Part shown: positions 56,261 to 64,000 of the stretch, piece by piece
Position numbering within the stretch: the stretch's first letter is position 1
Layout of the letters: the number at the start of each line of letters is the position of its first letter
NCBI RefSeq assembly: GCF_001417955.2
Contig: NZ_LKTM01000079.1
Coordinates: 24,147-88,146, forward strand
Direction: 5' to 3'
DNA length: 64,000 nt
From: Mycobacterium gordonae
GTDB lineage: Bacteria > Actinomycetota > Actinomycetes > Mycobacteriales > Mycobacteriaceae
The notes under the pieces: model-generated
The model's input: only the letters and a program-made list of their open reading frames with translations
Told to the model about the DNA's origin: nothing
Database searches by the model: none
Position numbers and translations under genes: made by a program

Positions 56261-57330
56261 GGTCTGGAAACCGTTGCAGGGCAATCCCTTTGGTGGGCGG
56301 ACTCGGCGCGACGTTGCTGCTGGTGACCGGTTGCGGTCATCCAGGCAGTGCGCCACAGGCGGGTTCGGCGTCCGTGTCAACCGAGGGCAGTCGCCCGCCC
56401 GACGCGGGACTGCCCTCGGCCGCTGAACCGCGTGAAGCCCCGCCACCCGTTGCGGGCCCGGTGGGCCGGACTGTCGCGGTGGGACGATCGCCCGAAGGTA
56501 TCGTCGTCGACGCGCAGACCCGGACCGTCGCCGTCGCCGTGCGCGGCCCCGACGAGTTGGTGCTGCTCAACGCCGACTCGGGCGCCGTCACCGGCCGGGT
56601 GCCACTTCCGGGATCAGTCCGCCATCTGCAACTCGCCGCTCCCGGTGGTCCCGTGTTGGTGCCGGTGGAAACCGCCGACGTCTTGATCCGCGTCGACCTG
56701 CCGCAAGGCAAGGCGGGGCCGGCCATTCATACCGGTGCGCATCCCCACGACGCGGCCGCCGCATCCAACGGCACGGTCTTCGTCGCCAACGAACACGGCG
56801 GGACGGTGGCCGTGCTCCGCGGCGATCAGATCGTCAAAGTGTTCGCCGACAGCGTCCAGCCGGCCGGGACGGCGCCGGTGGGGACATCGATGGGGGTGTT
56901 GGACGTGCGCAAGAACGACCTCACCGTCTACGACGCGGAACGGCTGACGATCGTGGGGTCGGCACCGGCCGGTGCGGGACCGACGCACCTGGTTGCAGAC
57001 CGGCACGGCCGGATGATCGCCGCCGACACCCGCGGAGACGCGGTCCGGGTGTTCCTGCCGTTGTCCACGCCGCACGAGGTAGCTGTCGTGGCGCAGCCGG
57101 GCGGGCCGTACGGCATCGCCTACGACGGGACACGTGACCGGCTCTGGGTCGCGTCGTCAGGAACCAACGAGGTCGTCGGATACGACATGAGCGATGCGAA
57201 TCCTCATGAGCTGCAACGTTTTCCGACGGTGCAGAATCCGTACACCGTCGGCGTCGACGCGACAACCGGGCGGTTGTTCGTGGCCGGGGTGACCGGTGGT
57301 GTGGTGCAGATCATCGACGCCGGCGCTTGA
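56257..57330 (+). CDS. YncE-like beta-propeller lipoprotein
   Basis: A 357-residue exported protein. The N-terminal signal has a lipobox VTGC (about residue 26), then a Pro/Ser-rich linker and a repeating propeller from about residue 75 (repeats such as GRSPEGIVVDAQTRTVAVAV and GGPYGIAYDGTRDRLWVAS). Seven-blade YncE/NHL-type folds usually bind proteins or ligands. The GTG start overlaps the TetR stop by four bases. Confidence 0.8.
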   Translation: MRSGNRCRAIPLVGGLGATLLLVTGCGHPGSAPQAGSASVSTEGSRPPDAGLPSAAEPREAPPPVAGPVGRTVAVGRSPEGIVVDAQTRTVAVAVRGPDELVLLNADSGAVTGRVPLPGSVRHLQLAAPGGPVLVPVETADVLIRVDLPQGKAGPAIHTGAHPHDAAAASNGTVFVANEHGGTVAVLRGDQIVKVFADSVQPAGTAPVGTSMGVLDVRKNDLTVYDAERLTIVGSAPAGAGPTHLVADRHGRMIAADTRGDAVRVFLPLSTPHEVAVVAQPGGPYGIAYDGTRDRLWVASSGTNEVVGYDMSDANPHELQRFPTVQNPYTVGVDATTGRLFVAGVTGGVVQIIDAGA

Positions 57331-57357
57331 ATCGGCGGCGTCGGGGTACCCGCGGGA

Positions 57358-58131
57358 ATGCATTTCGTTCGCCGCGGTCAGGGCAAGCCGCTGCTGCTCG
57401 TCCACGGACTAGGATCGAGTTGGCGCAACTGGGATCTGGTGCTGCCGGCGTTGTCGGCGCAGCGGGAGGTGATCGCGGTGGATCTGCCCGGGTTCGGCGA
57501 GAGCGCGCCGATGGCGGGGCCGGTGACCATCGCGTCGCTGACCGATTCCGTCGAGGCGTTCATCGGCGAACACCGGTTGGGCGATGTCGACATCGTGGGC
57601 AGTTCCATGGGTGCGCGCATGGTGCTGGAGATGGCCCGGCGCGGACATGGCGGAACGGTCGTGGCGCTGGATCCGGGCGGGTTCTGGACCGACGGCGAAC
57701 TGAAAGCCTTCGGCCTGACGGTCGGCGCCTCGATCGGGTTGGTGCGCCGCATCCAGCCGTTGTTGCCCACGCTGACCCGCAGCCGCGCGGGGCGTACGGC
57801 CTTGCTGTTGCAGTTTTCGGCCAAGCCGTGGCGGTTGCCGGCCGATCTGGTGTTGCAGGAACTGCGCAGCTTCGCCCGGGCGACACGGCTCGACGAAGCG
57901 CTGGACGCACTGGTGCACGGGCCCAAGCAGCAGGGCGCGCCCGCCGGGTCGTTGCGCGGCAGGGCGGTCATCGGGTGGGGTCGCAATGACCGGGTGACGC
58001 TGCCCCGCCAGGCCCCGCGCGCCCAGCAACTCTTTCCGGATGCGACTGTGCACTGGTTCGGCGATTGCGGGCATTTTCCGCACTGGGACCAGCCCGAACA
58101 GGCGGCCGAGCTGATTTTGGCGACGACATAG
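57358..58131 (+). CDS. Alpha/beta hydrolase
   Basis: A 257-residue serine hydrolase. HGLGSSWRNWD forms the oxyanion region, nucleophile Ser is in VGSSMGARMV, and the catalytic His is in CGHFPHWDQPE. The ester or lactone substrate is unknown. Given the monooxygenase and SDR upstream, a lactone is a possibility. It ends just before the nrdF2 promoter. Confidence 0.85.
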   Translation: MHFVRRGQGKPLLLVHGLGSSWRNWDLVLPALSAQREVIAVDLPGFGESAPMAGPVTIASLTDSVEAFIGEHRLGDVDIVGSSMGARMVLEMARRGHGGTVVALDPGGFWTDGELKAFGLTVGASIGLVRRIQPLLPTLTRSRAGRTALLLQFSAKPWRLPADLVLQELRSFARATRLDEALDALVHGPKQQGAPAGSLRGRAVIGWGRNDRVTLPRQAPRAQQLFPDATVHWFGDCGHFPHWDQPEQAAELILATT

Positions 58132-58145
58132 CGACACGCCGCAAA

Positions 58146-58193
58146 ACACAACTTATTGTGTTGCGCCGGCATGTCGGACACCAGGGGTAGTGT
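58146..58193. promoter_or_regulatory. Paired NrdR boxes upstream of nrdF2
   Basis: ACACAACTTATTGTGT at 58146-58161 and ACACCAGGGGTAGTGT at 58178-58193, 32 bp apart. The first is a near-consensus NrdR box. The second contains TAGTGT, a likely -10. The pair matches the one before nrdH. Confidence 0.85.
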
Positions 58194-58243
58194 TTGAGGC
58201 CTAAGCACGTCCGGCGCTGCCGGCAGCCAAATCGGCCTGGTGA

Positions 58244-59230
<987 letters not shown>

Positions 59231-59284
59231 AGCTGCGCCGTAGTACGACGCGTATCCGGATGAGGTAGGGGCCGGGTCGAAGAG

Positions 59285-59923
59285 CTAGAGACGGCTGGCC
59301 GCGAAAGCCGCGGCCTGGTTGGTCATGCCGGTTTGAACATATGCCACGTGCGCGTTCCCGTTGCGGCCCTCGGAGCAGATCGGGTCATCCGGAACGCAGA
59401 GGTTGATCGTCTTGGAACTGTAGAGCGGGCTGATCGTCGGGAGCTGGCCGCCGCCCAGTCTCCTCGAAAATGCGCTCTGTGGATTACCGAAAACGGCGAC
59501 TGCGGCGACATGATCGACGACCCCCGCCAGGTCGTTGGTGGCCATATCAATGACGCCCGCACCCTGCGAATATCCACCGAGGACCAGTCTCGTGTCGGGG
59601 CAGCTCGCGGCCATGGATTCCACATGGGCCCGCGCATCATTGGCGCCGGCCGCCGAACTGCTGGCGAACGCGTTGGCGGCCGGGTAGTTGACCGGATACA
59701 CCCCTACTGATCGCCTACCAGCCTGCGACCGAAGCGAATCGATGAATGACAGTCCGACACCGCCCACTCCGGGAGGTTCATCAGTGCCGCGTGCGAAGGT
59801 CACCTCGACATCGGGGCAGGCGGCGGCTGCTGCGTAGCGTGCCGTGACGAGCCCGCCGGCCAGCGCCGACGTCGTGACCGCTGCCACCCCGAAGATGCGA
59901 GCGAGGCTGCCTCCACTCATCAC
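59285..59923 (-). CDS. Secreted cutinase-like esterase
   Basis: A 212-residue cutinase-family protein. A signal peptide ends around ARYAAAAACP. The catalytic Ser is in LVLGGYSQGAGV, Asp in VPDDPICSEG and His in NAHVAYVQTG. Four cysteines match the two cutinase disulphides. It hydrolyses esters or lipids outside the cell, as M. tuberculosis Cfp21-type proteins do. It lies just downstream of the IniB-like gene. Confidence 0.92.
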   Translation of the reverse strand: MMSGGSLARIFGVAAVTTSALAGGLVTARYAAAAACPDVEVTFARGTDEPPGVGGVGLSFIDSLRSQAGRRSVGVYPVNYPAANAFASSSAAGANDARAHVESMAASCPDTRLVLGGYSQGAGVIDMATNDLAGVVDHVAAVAVFGNPQSAFSRRLGGGQLPTISPLYSSKTINLCVPDDPICSEGRNGNAHVAYVQTGMTNQAAAFAASRL

Positions 59924-59964
59924 TCGATGGTGACACAGCGGGCTATGGACGAGCGGTGACTTGC

Positions 59965-63021
<3,057 letters not shown>

Positions 63022-63299
63022 CTTCTTTTCCCTTCAATCAAGACCGTGAAGTTGTTCGCCGAAGTGACCGGCGCTCTGTCATAAACCGTATGGATTTCGC
63101 GGCTCCCCCAAATCGGGGTCGGTACCCCCAGCCGGGGGAACACCTATCGGGATAGCTAGGGCCGCCCCATTAGGGGATTAGGGGAAAAGCGGGACCCCCA
63201 ATCCCGCGCTGAAACCACCCCCGTTTGCAGCATTTACGCACGTCAAACACTACTCGTCGACGGTCGGGGCCGCCAGACGGATCGGTAATGAAACGAAGA
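63022..63299. promoter_or_regulatory. Promoter region of the IniB-like gene
   Basis: A 278-bp gap rich in C4/G4 inverted repeats: CCCC..GGGG around 63105-63118 and 63124-63138, CCCC-ATTA-GGGG at 63165-63176, with a tandem ATTAGGGG pair at 63169-63184, and CGGGA..TCCCG just after. Several G-tracts in a row could fold as a G-quadruplex. The iniBAC promoter of M. tuberculosis is tightly regulated, so these are candidate control sites. Confidence 0.45.
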
Positions 63300-63869
63300 T
63301 CAGCCGTGCAATCCGTCGATGCCGAAGCCGTGGTGATCAGGCTGTCCCTCGTGCGGATGGGCGTCCGGGTGGATCACGGAGTGGTCCCATATGCCCGGGT
63401 CGCTGGCCGGAAAGCCGCCGTGGTCGAACGCAATTTCTGGCGCTCCACCACCTATGAGCAGCGGTGATGGTTCAGGATGCCCAATCGCCGCTGCGGGTGG
63501 ACCCGCAACCGCATCGGCCGGCAGGTGCGCCGCGGGTTGGTTGATGACGCCGTCGAATCCACCGATGGCCGCGTGCTGAGGCGCCACAGCAGCCGGCGGA
63601 TGTGGCGCGAAGGCATCGAATGCCGCCGTTGCCGCACCACTTGCCCACACATTGCCGTGATCAGCGACGGGCATTCCGGTGGCAGCCCCTGTAGGTCCAC
63701 CCATCGACAGCGAATCCGACACCATCGGGATCAAGTTGTTGACATCGACGCTGGTCACGTCGGTAAGGTGCGCGTCGGCAATGGCCTGGGCGGGGTTGGC
63801 GGCGTAGCGCGCAGCGACTTCCGGATCACGCACAAGTGAGATCACGAAATCGAGCAACGAATTAGCCAT
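63300..63869 (-). CDS. Rv0340-like protein, IniB-type N-terminal domain
   Basis: About 189 residues. The first 60 (MANSLLDFVISLVRDPEVAA then ARYAANPAQAIADAHLTDV) closely match, from memory, Rv0340, the gene just upstream of iniB in M. tuberculosis, and are related to the IniB head itself. The C-terminal half is Pro/His/Gly rich and low complexity. The ATG at 63869 has GGAG upstream. Gene order with the following IniB-like gene mirrors Rv0340-iniB. Confidence 0.85.
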   Translation of the reverse strand: MANSLLDFVISLVRDPEVAARYAANPAQAIADAHLTDVTSVDVNNLIPMVSDSLSMGGPTGAATGMPVADHGNVWASGAATAAFDAFAPHPPAAVAPQHAAIGGFDGVINQPAAHLPADAVAGPPAAAIGHPEPSPLLIGGGAPEIAFDHGGFPASDPGIWDHSVIHPDAHPHEGQPDHHGFGIDGLHG

Positions 63870-63947
63870 CACCCATCTCCCTATGGCAAACGCCCGCCGA
63901 ATTCAGCACTAGCAAGATGCTATCCGCTGCGCAGACACCGGTGTTCG

Positions 63948-64000
63948 GTGCGAACCCCGCCCACCCCCGGCGCCCGTTAGGGGGTGGGCGGGGTTCGCAC
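63948..64000. terminator. Large perfect hairpin at the window end
   Basis: A 21-bp perfect stem (GTGCGAACCCCGCCCACCCC plus one further pair) with an 11-base loop, running to the last base of the window. It could terminate a gene outside the window. The symmetry may extend past the edge. Confidence 0.7.

Overview
The window is high-GC actinobacterial DNA from a Mycobacterium species. It carries a complete mce cluster, MspA-family and cutinase secreted proteins, an IniB-type protein with PGRS-like repeats, leaderless starts, and a gene order that I recognise as the reverse complement of the M. tuberculosis H37Rv Rv3048c-Rv3066 neighbourhood. From memory the matching genes are: mmr and its TetR (Rv3065/Rv3066), cstA (Rv3063), ligB (Rv3062), fadE22 (Rv3061c), a double GntR (Rv3060c), cyp136 (Rv3059), TetR and SDR (Rv3058c/Rv3057c), a TetR with dinB (Rv3055/Rv3056), an FMN reductase (Rv3054c), nrdHIE (Rv3053c-Rv3051c), TetR with a Baeyer-Villiger-type monooxygenase (Rv3050c/Rv3049c) and nrdF2 (Rv3048c). 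The species cannot be named from this sequence alone, but the extra blocks below exclude M. tuberculosis itself.

Layout. 1-9.7 kb holds small metabolic genes (deazaflavin-type reductase, hotdog thioesterase, epoxide-hydrolase-like enzyme), an amino-acid permease with glycogen phosphorylase, a TetR, a HelD/HelR-type helicase and a dispanin-like membrane protein. 9.7-10.7 kb is the mmr efflux pair with a 30-bp compound operator. 10.7-16.8 kb holds HD-domain, DoxX, LppU-like, SDR, small secreted, MspA-porin, nitroreductase and Hsp70-like genes. 17.0-26.2 kb is a tightly coupled yrbE-mce transport operon, followed by a PucR regulator and a cupin. 28-38 kb is conserved backbone (cstA, ligB, SDR, fadE22, double GntR) plus an inserted DUF35/thiolase pair. 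38.3-41.1 kb is accessory: a MEDS/HATPase sensor, three very small lipoprotein genes in a row, and a stand-alone LeuA-type regulatory domain behind a structured leader. 41-48 kb returns to backbone (cyp136, TetR, SDR, PucR, dinB, TetR, FMN reductase). 48-59 kb contains the class Ib ribonucleotide reductase genes, interrupted by lipoprotein, TetR, monooxygenase, SDR, propeller and hydrolase genes. 59-64 kb has a cutinase, a 1018-residue IniB-headed Gly-rich protein and an Rv0340-like partner.

Regulation is unusually legible here. Twin NrdR boxes with an identical 32-bp spacing precede both nrdH and nrdF2. Clean palindromic operators sit beside five TetR genes (mmr, cyp136, FMN reductase, monooxygenase, SDR/TetR at 55.6 kb). 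A pair of TTGCGCAA palindromes precedes the mce operon.

The least ordinary parts are the three consecutive micro-lipoproteins (39.3-40.2 kb), the leader and uORF ahead of the LeuA-domain gene, and the IniB-PGRS hybrid. No rRNA, tRNA, CRISPR array or insertion sequence was recognised.
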